Assembly: GCA_028622995.1 (NCBI GenBank)
Contig: JAJQJQ010000002.1
Span: 8,804,001 to 8,868,000 of the forward strand
Origin: Panagrolaimus kolymaensis
Lineage: Eukaryota; Nematoda; Chromadorea; Rhabditida; Panagrolaimidae
Length of the DNA stretch: 64,000 nucleotides
Direction: 5' to 3'
Made by a program: the position numbers and the translations under genes
Shown here: piece after piece, positions 50,384 through 63,919 of the stretch
Layout of the letters: each line of letters opens with the position of its first letter
Numbering within the stretch: position 1 is the first letter of the stretch
Notes under the pieces: model-generated
What the model was told of the DNA's origin: nothing
What the model saw: only the letters and a program-made list of their open reading frames with translations
Database searches by the model: none

Positions 50384-53127
50384 CATGGAGGTTTTTTATT
50401 TTCCCTTCATCAAATTTTTCATCCAAACTATGGTTTATTTGTTTTGGATTTTAAGTAAATTCATAAACTATTTTTTTTGTTCGAATTTTCTTAAAACATT
50501 TCTCTAGCCTAACAACACTGTAAAGCATCGAGGTTTTTTATTTTCCCTTCATCAAATTTTTCATCCAAACTATGTTTTATTTGTTTTGGATTTTAAGTAA
50601 ATTCATAAACTATTTTTTTTGTTCCAATTTTCTTAAAACATTTCTCTAGCCCAACAACACTGTAAAGCATCGAGGTTTTTTATTTTCCCTTCATCAAATT
50701 TTTCATCCAAACTATGTTTTATTTGTTTTGGATTTTAAGTAAATTCATAAACTATTTTTTTTGTTCCAATTTTCTTAAAACATTTCTCTAGCCCAACAAC
50801 ACTGTAAAGCATCGAGGTTTTTTATTTTCCCTTCATCAAATTTTTCATCCAAACTATGTTTTATTTGTTTTGGATTTTAAGTAAATTCATAAACTATTTT
50901 TTTTGTTCCAATTTTCTTAAAACATTTCTCTAGCCCAACAACATTGTAAAGCATCGAGGTTTTTTATTTTCCCTTCATCAAATTTTTCATCCAAACTATG
51001 GTTTATTTGTTTTGGATTTTAAGTAAATTCATAAACTATTTTTTTTGTTCCAATTTTCTTAAAACATTTCTCTAGCCCAACAACACTGTAAAGCATCGAG
51101 GTTTTTTATTTTCCCTTCATCAAATTTTTCATCCAAACTATGTTTTATTTGTTTTGGATTTTAAGTAAATTCATAAACTATTTTTTTTGTTCCAATTTTC
51201 TTAAAACATTTCTCTAGCCCAACAACATTGTAAAGCATCGAGGTTTTTTATTTTCCCTTCATCAAATTTTTCATCCAAACTATGTTTTATTTGTTTTGGA
51301 TTTTAAGTAAATTCATAAACTATTTTTTTTGTTCCAATTTTCTTAAAACATTTCTCTAGCCCAACAACACTGTAAAGCATCGAGGTTTTTTATTTTCCCT
51401 TCATCAAATTTTTCATCCAAACTATGTTTTATTTGTTTTGGATTTTAAGTAAATTCATAAACTATTTTTTTTGTTCCAATTTTCTTAAAACATTTCTCTA
51501 GCCCAACAACATTGTAAAGCATCGAGGTTTTTTATTTTCCCTTCATCAAATTTTTCATCCAAACTATGTTTTATTTGTTTTGGATTTTAAGTAAATTCAT
51601 AAACTATTTTTTTTGTTCGAATTTTCTTAAAACATTTCTCTAGCCCAACAACACTGTAAAGCATCGAGGTTTTTTATTTTCCCTTCATCAAATTTTTCAT
51701 CCAAACTATGTTTTATTTGTTTTGGATTTTAAGTAAATTCATAAACTATTTTTTTTGTTCCAATTTTCTTAAAACATTTCTCTAGCCCAACAACATTGTA
51801 AAGCATCGAGGTTTTTTATTTTCCCTTCATCAAATTTTTCATCCACACTATGTTTTATTTGTTTTGGATTTTAAGTAAATTCATAAACTATTTTTTTTGT
51901 TCCAATTTTCTTAAAACATTTCTCTAGCCCAACAACACTGTAAAGCATCGAGGTTTTTTATTTTCCCTTCATCAAATTTTTCATCCAAACTATGTTTTAT
52001 TTGTTTTGGATTTTAAGTAAATTCATAAACTATTTTTTTTGTTCCAATTTTCTTAAAACATTTCTCTAGCCCAACAACACTGTAAAGCATCGAGGTTTTT
52101 TATTTTCCCTTCATCAAATTTTTCATCCAAACTATGGTTTATTTGTTTTGGATTTTAAGTAAATTCATAAACTATTTTTTTTGTTCCAATTTTCTTAAAA
52201 CATTTCTCTAGCCCAACAACATTGTAAAGCATCGAGGTTTTTTATTTTCCCTTCATCAAATTTTTCATCCAAACTATGGTTTATTTGTTTTGGATTTTAA
52301 GTAAATTCATAAACTATTTTTTTTGTTCCAATTTTCTTAAAACATTTCTCTAGCCCAACAACATTGTAAAGCATCGAGGTTTTTTATTTTCCCTTCATCA
52401 AATTTTTCATCCAAACTATGGTTTATTTGTTTTGGATTTTAAGTAAATTCATAAACTATTTTTTTTGTTCCAATTTTCTTAAAACATTTCTCTAGCCCAA
52501 CAACACTGTAAAGCATCGAGGTTTTTTATTTTCCCTTCATCAAATTTTTCATCCAAACTATGTTTTATTTGTTTTGGATTTTAAGTAAATTCATAAACTA
52601 TTTTTTTTGTTCCAATTTTCTTAAAACATTTCTCTAGCCCAACAACATTGTAAAGCATCGAGGTTTTTTATTTTCCCTTCATCAAATTTTTCATCCAAAC
52701 TATGTTTTATTTGTTTTGGATTTTAAGTAAATTCATAAACTATTTTTTTTGTTCCAATTTTCTTAAAACATTTCTCTAGCCCAACAACACTGTAAAGCAT
52801 CGAGGTTTTTTATTTTCCCTTCATCAAATTTTTCATCCAAACTATGTTTTATTTGTTTTGGATTTTAAGTAAATTCATAAACTATTTTTTTTGTTCCAAT
52901 TTTCTTAAAACATTTCTCTAGCCCAACAACATTGTAAAGCATCGAGGTTTTTTATTTTCCCTTCATCAAATTTTTCATCCAAACTATGTTTTATTTGTTT
53001 TGGATTTTAAGTAAATTCATAAACTATTTTTTTTGTTCCAATTTTCTTAAAACATTTCTCTAGCCCAACAACACTGTAAAGCATCGAGGTTTTTTATTTT
53101 CCCTTCATCAAATTTTTCATCCAAACT

Positions 53128-56100
53128 ATGTTTTATTTGTTTTGGATTTTAAGTAAATTCATAAACTATTTTTTTTGTTCGAATTTTCTTAAAACATTTC
53201 TCTAGCCCAACAACACTGTAAAGCATCGAGGTTTTTTATTTTCCCTTCATCAAATTTTTCATCCAAACTATGTTTTATTTGTTTTGGATTTTAAGTAAAT
53301 TCATAAACTATTTTTTTTGTTCCAATTTTCTTAAAACATTTCTCTAGCCCAACAACACTGTAAAGCATCGAGGTTTTTTATTTTCCCTTCATCAAATTTT
53401 TCATCCAAACTATGTTTTATTTGTTTTGGATTTTAAGTAAATTCATAAACTATTTTTTTTGTTCGAATTTTCTTAAAACATTTATCTAGCCCAACAACAC
53501 TGTAAAGCATCGAGGTTTTTTATTTTCCCTTCATCAAATTTTTCATCCAAACTATGGTTTATTTGTTTTGGATTTTAAGTAAATTCATAAACTATTTTTT
53601 TTGTTCCAATTTTCTTAAAACATTTCTCTAGCCCAACAACATTGTAAAGCATCGAGGTTTTTTATTTTCCCTTCATCAAATTTTTCATCCAAACTATGGT
53701 TTATTTGTTTTGGATTTTAAGTAAATTCATAAACTATTTTTTTTGTTCCAATTTTCTTAAAACATTTCTCTAGCCCAACAACACTGTAAAGCATCGAGGT
53801 TTTTTATTTTCCCTTCATCAAATTTTTCATCCAAACTATGTTTTATTTGTTTTGGATTTTAAGTAAATTCATAAACTATTTTTTTTGTTCCAATTTTCTT
53901 AAAACATTTCTCTAGCCCAACAACACTGTAAAGCATCGAGGTTTTTTATTTTCCCTTCATCAAATTTTTCATCCAAACTATGTTTTATTTGTTTTGGATT
54001 TTAAGTAAATTCATAAACTATTTTTTTTGTTCCAATTTTCTTAAAACATTTCTCTAGCCCAACAACATTGTAAAGCATCGAGGTTTTTTATTTTCCCTTC
54101 ATCAAATTTTTCATCCAAACTATGTTTTATTTGTTTTGGATTTTAAGTAAATTCATAAACTATTTTTTTTGTTCCAATTTTCTTAAAACATTTCTCTAGC
54201 CCAACAACACTGTAAAGCATCGAAGTTTTTTATTTTCCCTTCATCAAATTTTTCATCCAAACTATGTTTTATTTGTTTTGGATTTTAAGTAAATTCATAA
54301 ACTATTTTTTTTGTTCCAATTTTCTTAAAACATTTCTCTAGCCCAACAACATTGTAAAGCATCGAGGTTTTTTATTTTCCCTTCATCAAATTTTTCATCC
54401 AAACTATGGTTTATTTGTTTTGGATTTTAAGTAAATTCATAAACTATTTTTTTTGTTCCAATTTTCTTAAAACATTTCTCTAGCCCAACAACACTGTAAA
54501 GCATCGAGGTTTTTTATTTTCCCTTCATCAAATTTTTCATCCAAACTATGTTTTATTTGTTTTGGATTTTAAGTAAATTCATAAACTATTTTTTTTGTTC
54601 CAATTTTCTTAAAACATTTCTCTAGCCCAACAACACTGTAAAGCATCGAGGTTTTTTATTTTCCCTTCATCAAATTTTTCATCCAAACTATGTTTTATTT
54701 GTTTTGGATTTTAAGTAAATTCATAAACTATTTTTTTTGTTCCAATTTTCTTAAAACATTTCTCTAGCCCAACAACATTGTAAAGCATCGAGGTTTTTTA
54801 TTTTCCCTTCATCAAATTTTTCATCCAAACTATGTTTTATTTGTTTTGGATTTTAAGTAAATTCATAAACTATTTTTTTTGTTCCAATTTTCTTAAAACA
54901 TTTCTCTAGCCCAACAACACTGTAAAGCATCGAGGTTTTTTATTTTCCCTTCATCAAATTTTTCATCCAAACTATGTTTTATTTGTTTTGGATTTTAAGT
55001 AAATTCATAAACTATTTTTTTTGTTCGAATTTTCTTAAAACATTTCTCTAGCCCAACAACACTGTAAAGCATCGAGGTTTTTTATTTTCCCTTCATCAAA
55101 TTTTTCATCCAAACTATGTTTTATTTGTTTTGGATTTTAAGTAAATTCATAAACTATTTTTTTTGTTCCAATTTTCTTAAAACATTTCTCTAGCCCAACA
55201 ACACTGTAAAGCATCGAGGTTTTTTATTTTCCCTTCATCAAATTTTTCATCCAAACTATGTTTTATTTGTTTTGGATTTTAAGTAAATTCATAAACTATT
55301 TTTTTTGTTCGAATTTTCTTAAAACATTTATCTAGCCCAACAACACTGTAAAGCATCGAGGTTTTTTATTTTCCCTTCATCAAATTTTTCATCCAAACTA
55401 TGGTTTATTTGTTTTGGATTTTAAGTAAATTCATAAACTATTTTTTTTGTTCCAATTTTCTTAAAACATTTCTCTAGCCCAACAACATTGTAAAGCATCG
55501 AGGTTTTTTATTTTCCCTTCATCAAATTTTTCATCCAAACTATGGTTTATTTGTTTTGGATTTTAAGTAAATTCATAAACTATTTTTTTTGTTCCAATTT
55601 TCTTAAAACATTTCTCTAGCCCAACAACATTGTAAAGCATCGAGGTTTTTTATTTTCCCTTCATCAAATTTTTCATCCAAACTATGGTTTATTTGTTTTG
55701 GATTTTAAGTAAATTCATAAACTATTTTTTTTGTTCGAATTTTCTTAAAACATTTATCTAGCCCAACAACACTGTAAAGCATCGAGGTTTTTTATTTTCC
55801 CTTCATCAAATTTTTCATCCAAACTATGGTTTATTTGTTTTGGATTTTAAGTAAATTCATAAACTATTTTTTTTGTTCCAATTTTCTTAAAACATTTCTC
55901 TAGCCCAACAACATTGTAAAGCATCGAGGTTTTTTATTTTCCCTTCATCAAATTTTTCATCCAAACTATGGTTTATTTGTTTTGGATTTTAAGTAAATTC
56001 ATAAACTATTTTTTTTGTTCCAATTTTCTTAAAACATTTCTCTAGCCCAACAACATTGTAAAGCATCGAGGTTTTTTATTTTCCCTTCATCAAATTTTTC

Positions 56101-59091
56101 ATCCAAACTATGGTTTATTTGTTTTGGATTTTAAGTAAATTCATAAACTATTTTTTTTGTTCCAATTTTCTTAAAACATTTCTCTAGCCCAACAACACTG
56201 TAAAGCATCGAGGTTTTTTATTTTCCCTTCATCAAATTTTTCATCCAAACTATGTTTTATTTGTTTTGGATTTTAAGTAAATTCATAAACTATTTTTTTT
56301 GTTCCAATTTTCTTAAAACATTTCTCTAGCCCAACAACACTGTAAAGCATCGAGGTTTTTTATTTTCCCTTCATCAAATTTTTCATCCAAACTATGTTTT
56401 ATTTGTTTTGGATTTTAAGTAAATTCATAAACTATTTTTTTTGTTCCAATTTTCTTAAAACATTTCTCTAGCCCAACAACATTGTAAAGCATCGAGGTTT
56501 TTTATTTTCCCTTCATCAAATTTTTCATCCAAACTATGTTTTATTTGTTTTGGATTTTAAGTAAATTCATAAACTATTTTTTTTGTTCCAATTTTCTTAA
56601 AACATTTCTCTAGCCCAACAACACTGTAAAGCATCGAGGTTTTTTATTTTCCCTTCATCAAATTTTTCATCCAAACTATGTTTTATTTGTTTTGGATTTT
56701 AAGTAAATTCATAAACTATTTTTTTTGTTCCAATTTTCTTAAAACATTTCTCTAGCCCAACAACATTGTAAAGCATCGAGGTTTTTTATTTTCCCTTCAT
56801 CAAATTTTTCATCCAAACTATGGTTTATTTGTTTTGGATTTTAAGTAAATTCATAAACTATTTTTTTTGTTCCAATTTTCTTAAAACATTTCTCTAGCCC
56901 AACAACATTGTAAAGCATCGAGGTTTTTTATTTTCCCTTCATCAAATTTTTCATCCAAACTATGGTTTATTTGTTTTGGATTTTAAGTAAATTCATAAAC
57001 TATTTTTTTTGTTCCAATTTTCTTAAAACATTTCTCTAGCCCAACAACACTGTAAAGCATCGAGGTTTTTTATTTTCCCTTCATCAAATTTTTCATCCAA
57101 ACTATGTTTTATTTGTTTTGGATTTTAAGTAAATTCATAAACTATTTTTTTTGTTCCAATTTTCTTAAAACATTTCTCTAGCCCAACAACACTGTAAAGC
57201 ATCGAGGTTTTTTATTTTCCCTTCATCAAATTTTTCATCCAAACTATGTTTTATTTGTTTTGGATTTTAAGTAAATTCATAAACTATTTTTTTTGTTCCA
57301 ATTTTCTTAAAACATTTCTCTAGCCCAACAACACTGTAAAGCATCGAGGTTTTTTATTTTCCCTTCATCAAATTTTTCATCCAAACTATGTTTTATTTGT
57401 TTTGGATTTTAAGTAAATTCATAAACTATTTTTTTTGTTCGAATTTTCTTAAAACATTTCTCTAGCCCAACAACACTGTAAAGCATCGAGGTTTTTTATT
57501 TTCCCTTCATCAAATTTTTCATCCAAACTATGTTTTATTTGTTTTGGATTTTAAGTAAATTCATAAACTATTTTTTTTGTTCCAATTTTCTTAAAACATT
57601 TCTCTAGCCCAACAACACTGTAAAGCATCGAGGTTTTTTATTTTCCCTTCATCAAATTTTTCATCCAAACTATGTTTTATTTGTTTTGGATTTTAAGTAA
57701 ATTCATAAACTATTTTTTTTGTTCGAATTTTCTTAAAACATTTATCTAGCCCAACAACACTGTAAAGCATCGAGGTTTTTTATTTTCCCTTCATCAAATT
57801 TTTCATCCAAACTATGGTTTATTTGTTTTGGATTTTAAGTAAATTCATAAACTATTTTTTTTGTTCCAATTTTCTTAAAACATTTCTCTAGCCCAACAAC
57901 ATTGTAAAGCATCGAGGTTTTTTATTTTCCCTTCATCAAATTTTTCATCCAAACTATGGTTTATTTGTTTTGGATTTTAAGTAAATTCATAAACTATTTT
58001 TTTTGTTCCAATTTTCTTAAAACATTTCTCTAGCCCAACAACATTGTAAAGCATCGAGGTTTTTTATTTTCCCTTCATCAAATTTTTCATCCAAACTATG
58101 GTTTATTTGTTTTGGATTTTAAGTAAATTCATAAACTATTTTTTTTGTTCCAATTTTCTTAAAACATTTCTCTAGCCCAACAACACTGTAAAGCATCGAG
58201 GTTTTTTATTTTCCCTTCATCAAATTTTTCATCCAAACTATGTTTTATTTGTTTTGGATTTTAAGTAAATTCATAAACTATTTTTTTTGTTCCAATTTTC
58301 TTAAAACATTTCTCTAGCCCAACAACACTGTAAAGCATCGAGGTTTTTTATTTTCCCTTCATCAAATTTTTCATCCAAACTATGTTTTATTTGTTTTGGA
58401 TTTTAAGTAAATTCATAAACTATTTTTTTTGTTCCAATTTTCTTAAAACATTTCTCTAGCCCAACAACATTGTAAAGCATCGAGGTTTTTTATTTTCCCT
58501 TCATCAAATTTTTCATCCAAACTATGTTTTATTTGTTTTGGATTTTAAGTAAATTCATAAACTATTTTTTTTGTTCCAATTTTCTTAAAACATTTCTCTA
58601 GCCCAACAACACTGTAAAGCATCGAGGTTTTTTATTTTCCCTTCATCAAATTTTTCATCCAAACTATGTTTTATTTGTTTTGGATTTTAAGTAAATTCAT
58701 AAACTATTTTTTTTGTTCGAATTTTCTTAAAACATTTCTCTAGCCCAACAACACTGTAAAGCATCGAGGTTTTTTATTTTCCCTTCATCAAATTTTTCAT
58801 CCAAACTATGTTTTATTTGTTTTGGATTTTAAGTAAATTCATAAACTATTTTTTTTGTTCCAATTTTCTTAAAACATTTCTCTAGCCCAACAACACTGTA
58901 AAGCATCGAGGTTTTTTATTTTCCCTTCATCAAATTTTTCATCCAAACTATGTTTTATTTGTTTTGGATTTTAAGTAAATTCATAAACTATTTTTTTTGT
59001 TCGAATTTTCTTAAAACATTTATCTAGCCCAACAACACTGTAAAGCATCGAGGTTTTTTATTTTCCCTTCATCAAATTTTTCATCCAAACT
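53128..59091 (+). repeat. D-rich HOR region with recurring TTCGAA triplet marker
   Basis: A fixed order (TTCGAA copy; TTCCAA copy; TTCGAA copy with c.73 A; then c.4 G TTCCAA copies) recurs at monomer starts 53,128, 54,974, 57,388 and 58,666. The c.73 A TTCGAA sites are at 53,463, 55,309, 57,723 and 59,001, spaced 13, 17 and 9 x 142 bp. One extra c.73 A copy lies at 55,735. Units share heads but vary in length, so the HOR is partly scrambled rather than strictly periodic. Confidence 0.7.
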
Positions 59092-60653
59092 ATGGTTTAT
59101 TTGTTTTGGATTTTAAGTAAATTCATAAACTATTTTTTTTGTTCCAATTTTCTTAAAACATTTCTCTAGCCCAACAACACTGTAAAGCATCGAGGTTTTT
59201 TATTTTCCCTTCATCAAATTTTTCATCCAAACTATGGTTTATTTGTTTTGGATTTTAAGTAAATTCATAAACTATTTTTTTTGTTCCAATTTTCTTAAAA
59301 CATTTCTCTAGCCCAACAACACTGTAAAGCATCGAGGTTTTTTATTTTCCCTTCATCAAATTTTTCATCCAAACTATGGTTTATTTGTTTTGGATTTTAA
59401 GTAAATTCATAAACTATTTTTTTTGTTCGAATTTTCTTAAAACATTTCTCTAGCCCAACAACACTGTAAAGCATCGAGGTTTTTTATTTTCCCTTCATCA
59501 AATTTTTCATCCAAACTATGTTTTATTTGTTTTGGATTTTAAGTAAATTCATAAACTATTTTTTTTGTTCCAATTTTCTTAAAACATTTCTCTAGCCCAA
59601 CAACACTGTAAAGCATCGAGGTTTTTTATTTTCCCTTCATCAAATTTTTCATCCAAACTATGTTTTATTTGTTTTGGATTTTAAGTAAATTCATAAACTA
59701 TTTTTTTTGTTCCAATTTTCTTAAAACATTTCTCTAGCCCAACAACATTGTAAAGCATCGAGGTTTTTTATTTTCCCTTCATCAAATTTTTCATCCAAAC
59801 TATGGTTTATTTGTTTTGGATTTTAAGTAAATTCATAAACTATTTTTTTTGTTCCAATTTTCTTAAAACATTTCTCTAGCCCAACAACACTGTAAAGCAT
59901 CGAGGTTTTTTATTTTCCCTTCATCAAATTTTTCATCCAAACTATGGTTTATTTGTTTTGGATTTTAAGTAAATTCATAAACTATTTTTTTTGTTCCAAT
60001 TTTCTTAAAACATTTCTCTAGCCCAACAACACTGTAAAGCATCGAGGTTTTTTATTTTCCCTTCATCAAATTTTTCATCCAAACTATGGTTTATTTGTTT
60101 TGGATTTTAAGTAAATTCATAAACTATTTTTTTTGTTCGTATTTTCTTAAAACATTTATCTAGCCCAACAACACTGTAAAGCATCGAGGTTTTTTATTTT
60201 CCCTTCATCAAATTTTTCATCCAAACTATGGTTTATTTGTTTTGGATTTTAAGTAAATTCATAAACTATTTTTTTTGTTCCAATTTTCTTAAAACATTTC
60301 TCTAGCCCAACAACACTGTAAAGCATCGAGGTTTTTTATATTCCCTTCATCAAATTTTTCATCCAAACTATGGTTTATTTGTTTTGGATTTTAAGTAAAT
60401 TCATAAACTATTTTTTTTGTTCCAATTTTCTTAAAACATTTCTCTAGCCCAACAACACTGTAAAGCATGGAGGTTTTTTATTTTCCCTTCATCAAATTTT
60501 CCATCCAAACTATGGTTTATTTGTTTTGTATTTTAAGTAAATTCATAAACTATTTTTTTTGTTCGAATTTTCTTAAAACATTTCTCTAGCCCAACAACAC
60601 TGTAAAGCATCGAGGTTTTTTATTTTCCCTTCATCAAATTTTTCATCCAAACT

Positions 60654-61785
60654 ATGGTTTATTTGTTTTGGATTTTAAGTAAATTCATAAACTATTTTTT
60701 TTGTTCGAATTTTCTTAAAACATTTCTCTAGCCCAACAACACTGTAAAGCATAGAGGTTTTTTATTTTCCCTTCATAAAATTTTTCATCCAAACTATGTT
60801 TTATTTGTTTTGGATTTTAAGTAAATTCATAAACTATTTTTTTTGTTCCAATTTTCTTAAAACATTTCTCTAGCCCAACAACATTGTAAAGCATCGAGGT
60901 TTTTTATTTTCCCTTCATCAAATTTTTCATCCAAACTATGTTTTATTTGTTTTGGATTTTAAGTAAATTCATAAACTATTTTTTTTGTTCCAATTTTCTT
61001 AAAACATTTCTCTAGCCCAACAACACTGTAAAGCATCGAGGTTTTTTATTTTCCCTTCATCAAATTTTTCATCCAAACTATGTTTTATTTGTTTTGGATT
61101 TTAAGTAAATTCATAAACTATTTTTTTTGTTCCAATTTTCTTAAAACATTTCTCTAGCCCAACAACATTGTAAAGCATCGAGGTTTTTTATTTTCCCTTC
61201 ATCAAATTTTTCATCCAAACTATGTTTTATTTGTTTTGGATTTTAAGTAAATTCATAAACTATTTTTTTTGTTCCAATTTTCTTAAAACATTTCTCTAGC
61301 CCAACAACACTGTAAAGCATCGAGGTTTTTTATTTTCCCTTCATCAAATTTTTCATCCAAACTATGTTTTATTTGTTTTGGATTTTAAGTAAATTCATAA
61401 ACTATTTTTTTTGTTCGAATTTTCTTAAAACATTTCTCTAGCCCAACAACACTGTAAAGCATAGAGGTTTTTTATTTTCCCTTCATAAAATTTTTCATCC
61501 AAACTATGTTTTATTTGTTTTGGATTTTAAGTAAATTCATAAACTATTTTTTTTGTTCCAATTTTCTTAAAACATTTCTCTAGCCCAACAACATTGTAAA
61601 GCATCGAGGTTTTTTATTTTCCCTTCATCAAATTTTTCATCCAAACTATGTTTTATTTGTTTTGGATTTTAAGTAAATTCATAAACTATTTTTTTTGTTC
61701 GAATTTTCTTAAAACATTTCTCTAGCCCAACAACACTGTAAAGCATAGAGGTTTTTTATTTTCCCTTCATAAAATTTTTCATCCA
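60654..61785 (+). repeat. CATAGAGG/CATAAAAT marker cluster
   Basis: CATAGAGG at 60,750, 61,460 and 61,744 is each time linked to CATAAAAT within the same copy, in a TTCGAA context and followed by a TTCCAA/ACATTG copy. Spacings are 710 and 284 bp. The same linked pair occurs at 20,045 and 21,039, about 40 kb away, and nowhere else that I noticed. Confidence 0.8.
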
Positions 61786-63919
61786 AACTATGTTTTATTT
61801 GTTTTGGATTTTAAGTAAATTCATAAACTATTTTTTTTGTTCCAATTTTCTTAAAACATTTCTCTAGCCCAACAACATTGTAAAGCATCGAGGTTTTTTA
61901 TTTTCCCTTCATCAAATTTTTCATCCAAACTATGGTTTATTTGTTTTGGATTTTAAGTAAATTCATAAACTATTTTTTTTGTTCCAATTTTCTTAAAACA
62001 TTTCTCTAGCCCAACAACACTGTAAAGCATCGAGGTTTTTTATTTTCCCTTCATCAAATTTTTCATCCAAACTATGTTTTATTTGTTTTGGATTTTAAGT
62101 AAATTCATAAACTATTTTTTTTGTTCCAATTTTCTTAAAACATTTCTCTAGCCCAACAACATTGTAAAGCATCGAGGTTTTTTATTTTCCCTTCATCAAA
62201 TTTTTCATCCAAACTATGTTTTATTTGTTTTGGATTTTAAGTAAATTCATAAACTATTTTTTTTGTTCCAATTTTCTTAAAACATTTCTCTAGCCCAACA
62301 ACACTGTAAAGCATCGAGGTTTTTTATTTTCCCTTCATCAAATTTTTCATCCAAACTATGTTTTATTTGTTTTGGATTTTAAGTAAATTCATAAACTATT
62401 TTTTTTGTTCCAATTTTCTTAAAACATTTCTCTAGCCCAACAACATTGTAAAGCATCGAGGTTTTTTATTTTCCCTTCATCAAATTTTTCATCCAAACTA
62501 TGTTTTATTTGTTTTGGATTTTAAGTAAATTCATAAACTATTTTTTTTGTTCGAATTTTCTTAAAACATTTCTCTAGCCCAACAACACTGTAAAGCATCG
62601 AGGTTTTTTATTTTCCCTTCATCAAATTTTTCATCCAAACTATGTTTTATTTGTTTTGGATTTTAAGTAAATTCATAAACTATTTTTTTTGTTCCAATTT
62701 TCTTAAAACATTTCTCTAGCCCAACAACACTGTAAAGCATCGAGGTTTTTTATTTTCCCTTCATCAAATTTTTCATCCAAACTATGTTTTATTTGTTTTG
62801 GATTTTAAGTAAATTCATAAACTATTTTTTTTGTTCCAATTTTCTTAAAACATTTCTCTAGCCCAACAACACTGTAAAGCATCGAGGTTTTTTATTTTCC
62901 CTTCATCAAATTTTTCATCCAAACTATGGTTTATTTGTTTTGGATTTTAAGTAAATTCATAAACTATTTTTTTTGTTCCAATTTTCTTAAAACATTTCTC
63001 TAGCCCAACAACACTGTAAAGCATCGAGGTTTTTTATTTTCCCTTCATCAAATTTTTCATCCAAACTATGTTTTATTTGTTTTGGATTTTAAGTAAATTC
63101 ATAAACTATTTTTTTTGTTCCAATTTTCTTAAAACATTTCTCTAGCCCAACAACATTGTAAAGCATCGAGGTTTTTTATTTTCCCTTCATCAAATTTTTC
63201 ATCCAAACTATGTTTTATTTGTTTTGGATTTTAAGTAAATTCATAAACTATTTTTTTTGTTCCAATTTTCTTAAAACATTTCTCTAGCCCAACAACATTG
63301 TAAAGCATCGAGGTTTTTTATTTTCCCTTCATCAAATTTTTCATCCAAACTATGTTTTATTTGTTTTGGATTTTAAGTAAATTCATAAACTATTTTTTTT
63401 GTTCCAATTTTCTTAAAACATTTCTCTAGCCCAACAACACTGTAAAGCATCGAGGTTTTTTATTTTCCCTTCATCAAATTTTTCATCCAAACTATGTTTT
63501 ATTTGTTTTGGATTTTAAGTAAATTCATAAACTATTTTTTTTGTTCCAATTTTCTTAAAACATTTCTCTAGCCCAACAACACTGTAAAGCATCGAGGTTT
63601 TTTATTTTCCCTTCATCAAATTTTTCATCCAAACTATGTTTTATTTGTTTTGGATTTTAAGTAAATTCATAAACTATTTTTTTTGTTCCAATTTTCTTAA
63701 AACATTTCTCTAGCCCAACAACATTGTAAAGCATCGAGGTTTTTTATTTTCCCTTCATCAAATTTTTCATCCAAACTATGTTTTATTTGTTTTGGATTTT
63801 AAGTAAATTCATAAACTATTTTTTTTGTTCCAATTTTCTTAAAACATTTCTCTAGCCCAACAACATTGTAAAGCATCGAGGTTTTTTATTTTCCCTTCAT
63901 CAAATTTTTCATCCAAACT

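Larger units (their letters stand above)
49152..63919 (+). repeat. Domain 8: 104 monomers in exact 142-bp register
   Basis: From the ATG at 49,152 to that at 63,920 is exactly 104 x 142 bp; no copy of altered length and no B or C copy is seen. It opens with CATGGAGG/AGCCTAAC/TTTTGTATT copies (49.4-50.5 kb) and is then dominated by TTCCAA copies, with ACATTG and ACACTG forms interspersed. A CATAGAGG/CATAAAAT cluster lies at 60.7-61.8 kb. One copy has a GG-to-AA change at 49,396-49,397. No gene or unique sequence is present. Confidence 0.9.
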
